Notes: generated by a model not told the origin, from the letters alone. DNA of 64,000 nucleotides from Marinobacter nauticus (GCF_019801015.1 NZ_JAHVJZ010000004.1:124001-188000), one strand, 5' to 3'; counted from the first letter of the stretch, positions 41,922 to 51,636 are shown. Program-made: numbers and translations.

Positions 41922-42923
41922 TCAAGGCTTAACCGTAACCGTGGCGGACAAACCGGGATAAACCCGGCCTCGCAATGCCGCAGGCAACTGCAACCGGATC
42001 TTGACCGGGACCCTTTGCACCACTTTGACAAAGTTGCCGGTGGCGTTTTGCGGCGGCAACAAACTGAACTGGGCACCGGTGGCGTGGGTTACGGAATCCA
42101 CCTGACCACGGATGGTTAGCTCGGGATAGCCGTCCAGTACCACTTCCACCGCTTGGCCCGATTCCATCTGACTCAACTGAGTCTCCTTAAAGTTGGCTTC
42201 CAGCCAAACCGGCTCCGGCACCAAAGTCAGCGCTGCCATTCCCGGCTGTACCAGCTTGCCAACCTGAACCTGACGATTCGCCACCCGGCCCGATACCGGT
42301 GCTCGGATAGTGGCACGCTCAAGCGCGATCTCACTCAGCTGGTGCTGCGATTCAGCCTGTTTGCGCTGGGCCTGCAACTGGGTTCTTTCACTGGCCAGAG
42401 TGGCCAGCTGTTGCTGCGCCGCCTTTAACGCCAACCGCGCATTATCCAACCCGGTTTGGGCCTCAACTGAACGCGCTGACTGCACTTCAAATTGGGTCTG
42501 GCTGACTGAACCGGAGGCCACCAGCTGGCGGTAGCGCTTTAGCTCAGCCTGTTGCAGTGAGGCATTGGCCTCTGCACCGGCGATTTGGGCTCTTGCCTGC
42601 TCAATCTGTACCCGCTGCAAGATGCTGCGGCTGTCGTTGCTGGCCAACGCGGCATCCGCCAGGTCGATAGCCGCTTCAGCCTGACTCAGAGTGGCGCGAT
42701 AATCCCGATCATCCAGCCGCAACAACACATCGCCCTGTTCCACCCATTGGTTATCACTGACCGCCACCTCGAGTACCTGACCACTGACCTGAGGTGCGAT
42801 CACCGTCAGGTCCGCTTTCACGTAAGCGTTATCGGTAGAGACATCACGATTGCCCAAACCGTAGTAAACGGCTGAGACGCCGACCAAACTCAATGCCAAC
42901 ACGGCGATCACCGTTTTTTTCAT
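41922..42923 (-). CDS. HlyD/EmrA-family membrane-fusion adaptor
   Basis: The protein has 333 residues. It has one N-terminal membrane anchor (VIAVLALSLVGVSAVYYGL), then DNAYVKADLTVIAPQVSGQVLEVAVSDNQWVEQGDVLLRLDDRDY (first lipoyl half). A long alpha-helical coiled coil follows (about 75-190), then the second lipoyl half ATIRAPVSGRVANRQVQVGKLVQPG near 195 and a beta-barrel domain. It is the first gene of the two-gene pump operon. Its promoter region carries two perfect palindromes. Confidence 0.9.
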   Translation of the reverse strand: MKKTVIAVLALSLVGVSAVYYGLGNRDVSTDNAYVKADLTVIAPQVSGQVLEVAVSDNQWVEQGDVLLRLDDRDYRATLSQAEAAIDLADAALASNDSRSILQRVQIEQARAQIAGAEANASLQQAELKRYRQLVASGSVSQTQFEVQSARSVEAQTGLDNARLALKAAQQQLATLASERTQLQAQRKQAESQHQLSEIALERATIRAPVSGRVANRQVQVGKLVQPGMAALTLVPEPVWLEANFKETQLSQMESGQAVEVVLDGYPELTIRGQVDSVTHATGAQFSLLPPQNATGNFVKVVQRVPVKIRLQLPAALRGRVYPGLSATVTVKP

Positions 42924-42964
42924 GCGCTGACTCCACGCTTCCGAATGTCACAAGACGCGAGACT

Positions 42965-42978
42965 GTACTGTACAGTAC
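42965..42978. promoter_or_regulatory. perfect 14-base palindrome upstream of the pump adaptor gene
   Basis: GTACTGTACAGTAC is fully self-complementary, 42 bases upstream of the adaptor start codon. Likely operator for the TetR regulator. Confidence 0.62.
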
Positions 42979-42995
42979 GATAACTGGCAAGTGAA

Positions 42996-43011
42996 AAGCA
43001 GTACACTGCTT
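42996..43011. promoter_or_regulatory. second palindrome upstream of the pump adaptor gene
   Basis: AAGCAGT and ACTGCTT flank two bases. Its centre is 32 bases (about three helical turns) from the first palindrome. Confidence 0.5.
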
Positions 43012-43188
43012 ATCGAGCGGCAATCCTGCTTCGTTTCTTGGGCCACGGTTGGTGCCGGCGATCAAAACGGTATTCATTCTATCGCCCTCGTTGACGATCG
43101 AACGGAGTGTAGAAAGGGATATTCAGCCGGTTCTGCGCACTGGCGACAGATGATTTTTTGTCAGAACAACAGTGGAGAGTCACCGGAC

Positions 43189-43217
43189 AAAAAAACGCCC
43201 CGCTACATTGCGGGGCG
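43189..43217 (-). terminator. terminator of the first gsk copy
   Basis: On the minus strand CGCCCCGC/GCGGGGCG has a 6-base loop and is followed by seven T, 20 bases past the gene's stop codon. Confidence 0.92.
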
Positions 43218-43237
43218 CCTCATCGCTATAGCGGAGC

Positions 43238-44536
43238 TTAACGCTCCCAGTAGGCCTCTTCCAGGCTGTCTTCCCGCTCCGGCAGCGCTCGGGACAAACG
43301 GGGGCTGTGCTGGATCAGCACTTCGTAGCTCACTCGGTTGGCGTACTTGCAGATCTGGGAGAAGGAGGAGTAACTCAGCGCATCGTAAGCGTGTTTGCTG
43401 GAACCCGGCACATTGAGCTTATGGAAGCGGTTGGCTGCCATATCGTGCAGCAGCGCCGCCAGTGCACCGTCGCCTGCGCCATTGGTGTTGAGGATCGCCA
43501 GCGGGCCACCCAGATAGGGCGCAATGTGGGAGTAGATCTTCACCGGCTCCCGGCAATCATCTCGACGCATCGGGCGAGAGAACTCGTACTGGTTAAAGGC
43601 CGCAATGCTGCCATCACGCAAGTCATACTCGGTGTCACGCAGCTGCGATTTATCGCAATAACCGGCGGTGTACAACCCTTCCGGGCCAGCGGTACACAAC
43701 ACCAGATCACACCACTCCAGCGCCGCTTCACAGGCTTTGAGCGGGTCACGTTCACCGGTCAGGGCTTCCGCTTCCTCTTCGTTCATTGCCAGCACAGTGA
43801 CGTGCTCGGCAACAAAGTCGCGCCAGAACTGCGGGTCCTGCTCAATCAGGAAACGGGTGCCCAGGGTCAGCACCACCGGCACCTTATGAGCCTTGGCTTC
43901 CGCCATCGCGATCAGCGCCGCCTGATCGATGTTGTCACCGTCGGCGGAGCGCATCAGGTAGGAGGCAAACACCAGCGCACCGGCTTCACGGATCAGGTCC
44001 GGACGGATAGCGCTGGGCTCGAGCTTATCCATCGCCCCTTTGGAGATGGCAAAGCTGCGCTCGCCACAGGGGGTGATCAGGGTAAAGCAGCGGCCAATAG
44101 GCCCATCCACCGGTTGCAGGTAGCTGACGTCCACCTTGGAGGAGGTGTTGGCGAGGTATTTGTAGGCGTAGGAGCCAATCTCAATCTGACGCTCCATCAC
44201 CGCGAACAGGACGGCGCGCTCGTTGGAGAGGGTGGCGAAGTTGTGCAGGGTGTTGCCGATGGTGCCACCAGCATGCTCCTCCACAATCAGCTCACGCTCT
44301 TTGAGCTCACGATAGAGGGCGTTGGCTGCGTCGTCGTTGATCAGCACCGAGTTGCCTTTCACCAGGTTGTGCCGGGTGATCAGCTCGTCATCCACTTTGG
44401 CTTCGATATCGACCAGGGTCTGAGCGATGCCGCAGATGTGCGTGCGCTTCGGCTGGATCTGGGGCTCCAGCGTCTCGGGGTCCCGGGCTTCCACCGGGAA
44501 ATAATGCTTGTGATTGCGTTGACCGGGAAATTTCAT
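43238..44536 (-). CDS. gsk: inosine-guanosine kinase, copy 1
   Basis: PfkB-family kinase that phosphorylates inosine and guanosine for purine salvage. The protein has 432 residues, with MKFPGQRNHKHYFPVEARD at the N-terminus, HAGGTIGNTLHNFATLS near 87, VLAMNEEEAEALTGERDPL near 236, and the catalytic NTNGAGDGALAALLHDMAA anion-hole/base motif near 345. It ends SLEEAYWER. A closely related second copy lies just upstream in the same direction, separated by a terminator. gsk is often near adk and hemH in gammaproteobacteria; here those genes are about 15 kb away. Confidence 0.94.
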   Translation of the reverse strand: MKFPGQRNHKHYFPVEARDPETLEPQIQPKRTHICGIAQTLVDIEAKVDDELITRHNLVKGNSVLINDDAANALYRELKERELIVEEHAGGTIGNTLHNFATLSNERAVLFAVMERQIEIGSYAYKYLANTSSKVDVSYLQPVDGPIGRCFTLITPCGERSFAISKGAMDKLEPSAIRPDLIREAGALVFASYLMRSADGDNIDQAALIAMAEAKAHKVPVVLTLGTRFLIEQDPQFWRDFVAEHVTVLAMNEEEAEALTGERDPLKACEAALEWCDLVLCTAGPEGLYTAGYCDKSQLRDTEYDLRDGSIAAFNQYEFSRPMRRDDCREPVKIYSHIAPYLGGPLAILNTNGAGDGALAALLHDMAANRFHKLNVPGSSKHAYDALSYSSFSQICKYANRVSYEVLIQHSPRLSRALPEREDSLEEAYWER

Positions 44537-44668
44537 CTCAGGTTCCGCGTACTACGCCCGTCAGGCTTCATTATTGTCGCGCTGATGGGGGTCGCCACAG
44601 GTGGGGCAAAAAACAGGCGGGCGAGTCTAACACCGGCACGAGACCAATGCCACCGGCTTACGCCAATA

Positions 44669-44698
44669 AAAACGGGAAGGGTCACCCCTTCCCGTTTT
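44669..44698 (-). terminator. terminator between the two gsk copies
   Basis: AAAACGGGAAGGG/CCCTTCCCGTTTT has a 4-base loop, 20 bases after the stop codon of copy 2 on the minus strand. It makes the two copies separate transcription units. Confidence 0.92.
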
Positions 44699-44717
44699 GG
44701 ACCAACAGGTTGCGCGA

Positions 44718-46019
44718 TTAACGCTCCCAGTAGGCCTCTTCCAGGCTGTCTTCCCGCTCCGGCAGGCCACGGGACAAACGTGGGCTGTACTGCGCCAGCA
44801 CCTCGTAACTGACCCGGTTGGCGTACTTACAGATCTGGGCGAAGGAGGAGTAACACAGACCGGCAATCCGGTGTTTGCTGGACTGGGGCAGATTCAGCTT
44901 GTGGTAATCGTTGGCGGCCATGTCGTGCAGCAACGCAGACAGCGCACCGTCACCAGCGCCGTTGGTGTTGCTGATCTTCTCCGGGCCACCCATAAACGGG
45001 GCAATGTGAGAGAACACCTTCATCGGCTGCTCGCACTGAGCGCGGGTCATCGGGCGGGAGAACTCGTACTGGTTGAACTCCGGGATGGCGCCCGGCAGCA
45101 GCATGTGACTGGTCTCGCGCTTGCTGTCTTCTTCGGTCCAGCCCGCCATATACAGGCCGCTCGGGCCAGCGGTGCAGAGGATCAGCTCACACCACTCCAG
45201 AGCTTGCTCGCAAGCCTTGAGCGGGTCACGTTCGCCGGTCAGCGCTTCCGCTTCCTCTTCGTTCATCGCCAGCACGGTGACGTGCTCATTGATGAAATCG
45301 CGCCAGAACTGCGGGTCCTGCTCGATCAGGAAGCGGGTGCCCAGGGTCAGAACCACCGGCACTTCGGCCTCGTGAGCGTACCGGATGGCGGTCATCGCGG
45401 CTTCGGTGATCGGGTCACCGCCGGCGCGCATCAGGTAAGCGGTCAACACCAGCGCGGAACCGGTTTTCACCAGGTTCTCGTCGATGTACTCCGGCGTCAG
45501 CTTGTCCATGCAGCCTTTGGAGATGGCAAAGGTGCGTTCGCCACACTCGGTGATCAGGGTAAAGCAGCGGCCAATGGCGCCCTCTACCGGCTGCAGTTGG
45601 TTCAGGTCCACCCGTGAGGAGGTGTTGCACAGGTAACGATAAGCGTAGGAACCGATCTGAATGTTGCGGCTCATCACCCCAAACATGACGGAACGGGAAT
45701 CCGCCAGCGTGGAGTAGTTGTGCAGGGTGTTACCAATGGTGCCACCGGCAAACTCTTCGGTGATCAGGTTTTCTCGTTGCAGTTCGTCGTACAGCGCGTG
45801 CGCAGCGGCATCGTCGATCAGCATGGAGTTGCCTTTTTTCAGGCCGTGCCGGGCGATGAACTCCTCGTCAATGTGGGCTTCGATGTCCACCAGAGTCTGG
45901 TCGATACCGGTGATGTGGGTATGACGAGGTTGGATCACGGGATTCAGCTCATTGGTGAGCGGGTCCCGAGACTCGACGGGGAAATAGTGCTTGGACTTGC
46001 GTTGACCGGGGAATTTCAT
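44718..46019 (-). CDS. gsk: inosine-guanosine kinase, copy 2
   Basis: The protein has 433 residues, the same fold and motifs as copy 1: MKFPGQRKSKHYFPVESRD, FAGGTIGNTLHNYSTLADS, VLAMNEEEAEALTGERDPLKACE, and NTNGAGDGALSALLHDMAAND. It shares long identical stretches with copy 1, including the last 45 or so bases of the coding region, but differs in between, so the duplication is not recent or has been partly homogenised. ATG 46019 reproduces the family start; the frame is open upstream without family match. Confidence 0.94.
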   Translation of the reverse strand: MKFPGQRKSKHYFPVESRDPLTNELNPVIQPRHTHITGIDQTLVDIEAHIDEEFIARHGLKKGNSMLIDDAAAHALYDELQRENLITEEFAGGTIGNTLHNYSTLADSRSVMFGVMSRNIQIGSYAYRYLCNTSSRVDLNQLQPVEGAIGRCFTLITECGERTFAISKGCMDKLTPEYIDENLVKTGSALVLTAYLMRAGGDPITEAAMTAIRYAHEAEVPVVLTLGTRFLIEQDPQFWRDFINEHVTVLAMNEEEAEALTGERDPLKACEQALEWCELILCTAGPSGLYMAGWTEEDSKRETSHMLLPGAIPEFNQYEFSRPMTRAQCEQPMKVFSHIAPFMGGPEKISNTNGAGDGALSALLHDMAANDYHKLNLPQSSKHRIAGLCYSSFAQICKYANRVSYEVLAQYSPRLSRGLPEREDSLEEAYWER

Positions 46020-46320
46020 CGCTGGGATCACTTCAGCTTTGGGTTGGCGCTTCCCTGCATTGTAGCCTCCACCTGCCCGTAACCGGGCGCGCATCCTGCG
46101 GTGGGCCTGTGTGCGTCTCTCAGTCAGTCTGAACCGCAATCCGCAGCGGGATTGCGTCAGGTCATGGACCGGACGTCATTTGGCGCGCGATTCTACCACA
46201 AAGTCACCCGCCCGCCAGCGCCTTGGTGCACGCTCTTGCGATTGTGAGTGTCCCCTTACATCGCCTGGGCCCCGCGGTTGGGTTAGAGTGAGTAAAGATT
46301 CTCATGGAGTGGAGAAGACA
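46020..46320. other. divergent promoter region gsk copy 2 / pxpB
   Basis: 301 non-coding bases. No hairpin, repeat or small gene stands out beyond the GGAGTGGAG ribosome site before pxpB. Confidence 0.45.
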
Positions 46321-47016
46321 TTGGAGCAGGCGTTCCCCGATTACCGGATGAGTCCGTTAGGCGACAGTGCCGTGCTGATCACTACAGAGTCTGACACCGG
46401 GCTGGACTGGGTGGCTCTGGGCGAATCTGTGCGCGCGCTGGACGGCATTACCGATGTTATCCCGGCCTACCACAGCCTGACCCTGCACTGGGACCACCGG
46501 ATGATCGCACCTGAAGCGAGCATCCGTCCGGTGCTGGAACAGGCCATGGTCCAGCAACTGAACTCAAAAGGCCAATCGACAAACCGCGGTAAACGGGTCG
46601 AGTTGCCGGTGTGCTATCACCCGTCGCTGGCGCCTGACCTGAATACCGTCGCTCACCACGCCGGACTCTCGGTCGAAGAGGTCATTCAACGCCATTCCGT
46701 CCCGGAATATCAGGTGCGATTTTTGGGCTTCGCGCCGGGCTTTCCCTTTTTAAGCGGCCTGGACCCGGCCCTGAGTATCCCCAGACACGCCACGCCCCGC
46801 CTTGAGGTGGCCGCCGGTTCCGTCGGTATCGCAGGCAACCAAACCGGGATCTACCCCAATCAGAGCCCGGGCGGCTGGCAATTGATTGGCCGCTGCCCGC
46901 TGCCGCTGGTCGACTTTGAGAAAGCCCCACCAACCCGGCTCCAGCCCGGTGACACACTGATCTTCACCCCCATCTCTTTGGCCGAATTTGAGCGCCTCAG
47001 TAAGGAATCCTCATGA
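46321..47016 (+). CDS. pxpB: 5-oxoprolinase subunit B
   Basis: Subunit of the PxpABC complex, which opens 5-oxoproline (pyroglutamate) to glutamate using ATP. The protein has 231 residues; core KipI/allophanate-hydrolase-1 motifs are LGDSAVLIT near 14, YQVRFLGFAPGFPFLSGLDP near 131-150, and AGNQTGIYPNQSPGGWQLIGR near 170-190. No ATG is available: TTG at 46321 has GGAG six bases ahead and gives the family length, while GTG at 46309 lacks a spaced ribosome site. It overlaps pxpC by ATGA. Confidence 0.9.
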   Translation: MEQAFPDYRMSPLGDSAVLITTESDTGLDWVALGESVRALDGITDVIPAYHSLTLHWDHRMIAPEASIRPVLEQAMVQQLNSKGQSTNRGKRVELPVCYHPSLAPDLNTVAHHAGLSVEEVIQRHSVPEYQVRFLGFAPGFPFLSGLDPALSIPRHATPRLEVAAGSVGIAGNQTGIYPNQSPGGWQLIGRCPLPLVDFEKAPPTRLQPGDTLIFTPISLAEFERLSKESS

Positions 47017-47990
47017 CCGCTCACCTCCTGGCCGCCGGGATTCTCACCACCGTGCAGGACCTGGGCCGCACCGGTTACCGCCACCTCGGTGTGCCGACCG
47101 CCGGTGCAATGGATCCGCTGGCCGCAGCGGTCGCTAACTTACTGCTGGCGCAAAACGCCAACACGCCGGTGCTGGAGTTCACGCTGATGGGGCCAACGTT
47201 ACAATTTGATGAGCCCACCGTGGTGGCGCTGACCGGCGGTGGCGTCAATGCACGACTGGACGGCGCACCGGTCGACATGCATCAGCCCATCGTGATTCCC
47301 GCCCACAGTAAGCTCGCCATTGGTCCGGTGCAGTACGGTTGCCGTGGCTACCTGTCGGTTAAAGGGGGATGGCAGATTGCGCCAAAGCTGGGCAGCGCTT
47401 CAACCCTGATCAGCGCCCGGTTGGGAGGCCTCGACGGTCGCCCTCTGAAACGCGATGATGCCCTGCCCTACCGAAGCTACCGGGGGCCGGCGCCGCGCGG
47501 CATAGCGGCGCGGGTGCCCAGCAATAACCGTTCCCGCGAAGCGCCCAAGCCGGTCAAAGTGATTGCCGGGCCTCAGGCGGACGCCTTCAGCGGCGGACTG
47601 GACGCCCTGTGTGAGCGGGTCTACCGACTCAGTGCCGATTCAGACCGCATGGGCTGTCGCCTGTTGGGGCCCACTCTGGTTCGGGACGACGACGCAGAGC
47701 CGGTGACCGAAGGCGCCGTGCCCGGCACCATACAAGTGCCACCGGATGGGCAACCCATTGTGCTGATGGCGGACAGCCAACCCACCGGGGGCTACCCCAA
47801 AATCGCCGTTATCGCTTCAGTGGACCTGCCCAAACTGGCCCAGGCCCGCCCCGGCGACCCAATGAGCTTCATCGCCATCCCGCTGGAACAGGCCCGCAAA
47901 GAGAAGCGGGACAGGCAGTCCGCCCTGAACCGACTGGCCATCGCCGTCGCCCACCGCTGGAAGGAGCCGGTACCGTGCGCATTGATCTGA
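47013..47990 (+). CDS. pxpC: 5-oxoprolinase subunit C
   Basis: The protein has 325 residues, KipA/allophanate-hydrolase-2 family: GILTTVQDLGRTGYRHLGVPTAGAMDP at residues 8-34, PVLEFTLMGPTL near 50, YLSVKGG near 112, SDRMGCRLLGP near 210 and PTGGYPKIAVI near 258. It pairs with PxpB to form the ATP-dependent half of 5-oxoprolinase. It overlaps pxpB at its start and pxpA by 16 bases at its end, so all three are translationally coupled. Confidence 0.93.
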   Translation: MTAHLLAAGILTTVQDLGRTGYRHLGVPTAGAMDPLAAAVANLLLAQNANTPVLEFTLMGPTLQFDEPTVVALTGGGVNARLDGAPVDMHQPIVIPAHSKLAIGPVQYGCRGYLSVKGGWQIAPKLGSASTLISARLGGLDGRPLKRDDALPYRSYRGPAPRGIAARVPSNNRSREAPKPVKVIAGPQADAFSGGLDALCERVYRLSADSDRMGCRLLGPTLVRDDDAEPVTEGAVPGTIQVPPDGQPIVLMADSQPTGGYPKIAVIASVDLPKLAQARPGDPMSFIAIPLEQARKEKRDRQSALNRLAIAVAHRWKEPVPCALI

Positions 47991-48730
47991 ACTGCGATAT
48001 GGGCGAACTGGCGCTGCCGGAGAACCAGGACGCGGCACTGATGCCGCTGGTCAGCTCCGCCAACATCGCCTGCGGCGCCCATGCCGGTGATACCGACCTG
48101 ATGATCCGTACCGTGGCATTGGCGATGGATCACGATGTCGCCATCGGGGCCCACCCCGGCTATGACGACAGAGCGAACTTTGGCCGGCTGCCGATGCATT
48201 TATCCGCTGACGCTCTGCGGGACCTGATACTGCGCCAGCTCGACGCGCTGGCCGCGGTGGTGCACCGACAGGGTGGCCGGCTGCACCATATGAAGCCCCA
48301 CGGTGCCCTCTATAATCAGGCGTCGGCGGATCCAACACTGGCGGGCCAACTGGCCGATATCCTGTGGGAGTTTGACCCAACACTGGTGCTGGTCGGCGGG
48401 GCCTCAGGCGCCCTGATTGAGGCCGGCGCGCGTCGGGGTCTTACCGTGGCGCGGGAAGGGTTTGCCGACCGCCGTTACCGGGACAACGGACAGCTGGTAT
48501 CCCGGCAGGAACCGGGCGCCGTGTTGGACGCGGCCGACAGCGCACTGGCCCAGGCACAAGCACTGGTGACCGGCCAGCCGCTGATCAGCTGGGAGGGCCA
48601 CCCGTTAACTCTGACCGTTGATACCCTGTGCCTGCATGGGGATGGCGCTCAGGCGCTGCCATTTGCCCGCGCCATTCGCCACTGGCTCGATCAACAGGGC
48701 ATCAATGTCCTGCCCCCGCAACGGCCCTGA
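47975..48730 (+). CDS. pxpA: 5-oxoprolinase subunit A (LamB/YcsF family)
   Basis: The protein has 251 residues with RIDLNCDMGE at residues 2-11, SSANIACGAHAGD near 27-39, AIGAHPGYDD near 56, HMKPHGALYNQ near 105 and REGFADRRYRDNGQLVSR near 155. These are the conserved polar segments of the LamB/YcsF fold. The start is GTG at 47975, inside the end of pxpC. Gene order pxpB-C-A differs from some genomes but the set is complete. Confidence 0.94.
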   Translation: MRIDLNCDMGELALPENQDAALMPLVSSANIACGAHAGDTDLMIRTVALAMDHDVAIGAHPGYDDRANFGRLPMHLSADALRDLILRQLDALAAVVHRQGGRLHHMKPHGALYNQASADPTLAGQLADILWEFDPTLVLVGGASGALIEAGARRGLTVAREGFADRRYRDNGQLVSRQEPGAVLDAADSALAQAQALVTGQPLISWEGHPLTLTVDTLCLHGDGAQALPFARAIRHWLDQQGINVLPPQRP

Positions 48731-48900
48731 CATCGCCACAATCGCCCAGCCGTAACATCACCACCAACATTTGATCTAACTGCCGGAAAACACTGGGTGA
48801 AATTTACCCGGTTGAGGTCAAGCCAGTCCCCATCCGTCATTGCGAATTGGGCATAAGGCATTAAAATCTAGGGTTGGTCCTTTTCTTGTAAGATACGCCC

Positions 48901-50004
48901 GTGTCCAACAAACCCATTCTTTCCCTATCCGGTATCGTCAAGCGGTTTGGTAATCAGACGGTGCTGAATGATTTTCAGCTGGAGATCGCCAACGGCGAGT
49001 TCTTCACCATTCTCGGCCCGTCTGGTTGCGGGAAAACCACGGTATTGCGCCTGATCGCCGGCTTTGAACTGCCGGATGAGGGCGTGATCGAACTGGACGG
49101 TACGGACATCGCCCAGGTTGCGCCGGAGTCCCGTCCGGTGAATACCGTGTTCCAGAGCTATGCCTTGTTTCCCCATATGTCGGTATTCGACAACGTGGCC
49201 TTTGGCCTGAACATGGCCAAAGTGGATAAAGCCGAAATCGAAACCCGCGTGCGTGACGCCCTGACGATGGTGCGCCTGGCCGACTACGCCGACCGCCGCC
49301 CTCATCAGCTGTCCGGCGGTCAGCGCCAGCGTGTGGCGATCGCCCGCGCTGTGGTAAACCGTCCCAAGGTACTGCTGCTGGATGAGTCCCTCTCAGCACT
49401 GGACGCCAAACTGCGTCAGCAGATGCAGGTGGAACTGAAGATGCTGCAGCGTGAGCTGGGCATCACCTTTATCTATGTGACCCACGATCAGGAAGAAGCG
49501 CTCTCCATGTCCGACCGCATTCTGGTGATGGACGGCGGTGTCGCACAGCAGGTGGGCAGCCCACGGGAGATCTACGAGTCTCCGGAAAACGTGTTCGTGG
49601 CCTCCTTTATTGGCGAGATCAATGCCATCGATGGCGTGATCACCGAGCAGCTGGAAGACCTGCGCTACATCGCCAAGATGGCCGATCACTATCGTGAAAT
49701 TCGCACCGATAAAGTGTTCTCCGTCGGCGATCAGATCAAGATCCTGCTGCGTCCGGAAGACCTGCGCATCGAGTACATCGAAGATGCGCCGGATAAGCCG
49801 GGCTTTATCGGCCACGTTCGTGAGCGGAACTACAAGGGCAAGACCCTGGATTCCATCATTGAGCTCAATAACGGCATGCGTCTGCACGCCAGTGAATTCT
49901 TTGACGAAGACGATCCGGACTTCGATTACCGCCTGGGCCAGAAGGTCTGGGTGGATTGGGTGCACGGATGGGAACACGTCATTAAATCGGAGTCTCAGCT
50001 CTGA
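48901..50004 (+). CDS. potA: spermidine/putrescine ABC transporter ATPase
   Basis: The protein has 367 residues. Walker [10 protein letters not shown] near residue 39, the Q-loop [24 protein letters not shown] signature [14 protein letters not shown] near 138, Walker [13 protein letters not shown], switch His in [12 protein letters not shown], then a C-terminal TOBE domain ([10 protein letters not shown]). The start is GTG at 48901. It is first of four coupled genes potABCD. It energises import of polyamines. Confidence 0.95.
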   Translation: MSNKPILSLSGIVKRFGNQTVLNDFQLEIANGEFFTILGPSGCGKTTVLRLIAGFELPDEGVIELDGTDIAQVAPESRPVNTVFQSYALFPHMSVFDNVAFGLNMAKVDKAEIETRVRDALTMVRLADYADRRPHQLSGGQRQRVAIARAVVNRPKVLLLDESLSALDAKLRQQMQVELKMLQRELGITFIYVTHDQEEALSMSDRILVMDGGVAQQVGSPREIYESPENVFVASFIGEINAIDGVITEQLEDLRYIAKMADHYREIRTDKVFSVGDQIKILLRPEDLRIEYIEDAPDKPGFIGHVRERNYKGKTLDSIIELNNGMRLHASEFFDEDDPDFDYRLGQKVWVDWVHGWEHVIKSESQL

Positions 50005-50873
50005 TGAGCCAATTCGTCCGTTTTCGCCCACTGGTGATCATTCTCACCCTGACCTGGCTCGGGGTGTTTGTGGCCGCCCCGCACCTGCTGGTGCTGGTGA
50101 CCAGTTTCCTGACGCCGGACCCGGAGCACCTGGCGGTGTTCCCGGTGACCCTGGATAACTTTGCGAAACTGTGGAATCCGCTCTACCTCGGCGTGCTGTG
50201 GGACAGCCTGGTGCTCTCCTTCTACGCCACCGTGGTGTGTCTGCTGATTGGCTATCCCTTCGGTTACATCGTTGCCAAGCTGCCCCGTCCCCAACGGATG
50301 CTGGTGCTGTTTCTGATGATCGTGCCGTTCTGGACCAACAGTCTGATCCGCACCTACGCCTTTAAGATCATCCTGGGCAACAAAGGGCTGGTAAACAGCT
50401 TCCTGGAGTTTATCGGCGTGATCGACAGCCCGCTGCCGCTGCTGTACACCCAGTTGGCGGTGATTCTGGGCCTGGTCTACATCCTGCTGCCCTTTATGAT
50501 TTTGCCGCTGATCTCCAGCTTCGAAAACCTGGATCAGAACCTGCTTGAGGCGGGCCGTGATCTGGGCGCCGGGCCGGCGCGTCGCTTCTGGCACATCACC
50601 CTGCCGATGACCATGCCGGGCATCGTCGCCGGCTCTTTGCTGGTGTTCCTGCCGGCAATGGGGATGTTCTACGTGGCCGACCTGCTCGGTGGCGCCACCA
50701 ACCTGCTGTTGGGTAACGTCATCAAGAACCAGTTCCTGGTGCTGCGAGACTGGCCGTTCGGGGCCACCATCAGCATCGCGTTGATCCTGATGATGGGCGT
50801 GATGCTGGGCGCGTACTACTACGCCAACCGACTGATTCAGCGCCAGGGAGGTCTCGATGACCCGGATCTCTAA
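50004..50873 (+). CDS. potB: spermidine/putrescine ABC transporter permease PotB
   Basis: The protein has 289 residues, six membrane helices and the EAA loop EAGRDLGAGPARRFWHITLPMTMPGI near 190-215, which contacts PotA. The ATG overlaps the potA stop by one base (TGATG) and the 3' end overlaps potC by 17 bases. Confidence 0.94.
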   Translation: MSQFVRFRPLVIILTLTWLGVFVAAPHLLVLVTSFLTPDPEHLAVFPVTLDNFAKLWNPLYLGVLWDSLVLSFYATVVCLLIGYPFGYIVAKLPRPQRMLVLFLMIVPFWTNSLIRTYAFKIILGNKGLVNSFLEFIGVIDSPLPLLYTQLAVILGLVYILLPFMILPLISSFENLDQNLLEAGRDLGAGPARRFWHITLPMTMPGIVAGSLLVFLPAMGMFYVADLLGGATNLLLGNVIKNQFLVLRDWPFGATISIALILMMGVMLGAYYYANRLIQRQGGLDDPDL

Positions 50874-51636
50874 GTGGCTGCTGATTGGCCTGGTGTTCTT
50901 CTACCTGTATCTGCCGATGGCGGTGCTGGTGGTGAACTCCTTCAACAAATCCAAGTACGGCCATAAATGGAACGGCTTCAGCCTGCGCTGGTACGAAAAG
51001 CTGTTCAACAACGATGCGCTGATGCAGGCCTTTACCCACTCGCTGACCGTTGCGGTACTGGCCGCCACAGCGGCGACGGTGATCGGCACCCTGATGGCCC
51101 ACGCCATCCATCGTTACCAGTTCCGCTTCAAACCGGCAGCCAGCGGCATGCTGTTTGTGGTGATGATGTCTCCGGACATCGTACTGGCGATCACGTTCCT
51201 GGTGATCTTTATGGCCATGGGCATTCAGCTGGGTTTCTGGAGCCTGCTGCTGTCCCACATCACTTTCTGTCTGCCCTTCGTGGTGATCACCGTATACGCG
51301 GCACTCAAGGGCTTTGACAAAAACCTGGTGGACGCCGCCCGGGACCTCGGTGCCAGCGAAAGCCAGGTGTTTACCCGCATCATCATGCCGATGGCGAGCT
51401 CCGCCATTGCAGGCAGCTGGCTGTTGAGCTTCACGCTATCTTTGGATGACGTGATCATCAGCTCCTTCGTTACTGGACCCAGTTACGAAGTGCTGCCGAT
51501 TCGGGTGTTTTCCATGGTGAAGGTCGGGGTCTCTCCGGAGGTGAACGCCATCGCCACTTTGCTACTGGGCATTTCGCTCATCATGACTGTGCTTATCTCG
51601 CTGTTGACGAGGAGAAAATATAATGAAAGCCGCTAA
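50857..51636 (+). CDS. potC: spermidine/putrescine ABC transporter permease PotC
   Basis: The protein has 259 residues with six helices: MAVLVVNSFNKSKYGHKWNGFSLRWYEKLF at the N-terminal side, and the EAA loop DAARDLGASESQVFTRIIMPMASSAI near 155-180. It forms the membrane heterodimer with PotB. The end overlaps potD by 14 bases. Confidence 0.94.
   Translation: MTRISKWLLIGLVFFYLYLPMAVLVVNSFNKSKYGHKWNGFSLRWYEKLFNNDALMQAFTHSLTVAVLAATAATVIGTLMAHAIHRYQFRFKPAASGMLFVVMMSPDIVLAITFLVIFMAMGIQLGFWSLLLSHITFCLPFVVITVYAALKGFDKNLVDAARDLGASESQVFTRIIMPMASSAIAGSWLLSFTLSLDDVIISSFVTGPSYEVLPIRVFSMVKVGVSPEVNAIATLLLGISLIMTVLISLLTRRKYNESR

Larger units (their letters stand above)
42924..43237. other. promoter region of the EmrAB-like operon
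   Basis: These 314 bases include the two palindromes listed separately, an AT-richer leader, and the gsk1 terminator at the right end. No gene is seen. Confidence 0.5.

Noticed and set aside
48794-48808. GGGTGAAATTTACCC palindrome upstream of potA
   Set aside because: It is short, a single copy, with no regulator nearby; not enough to call an operator.
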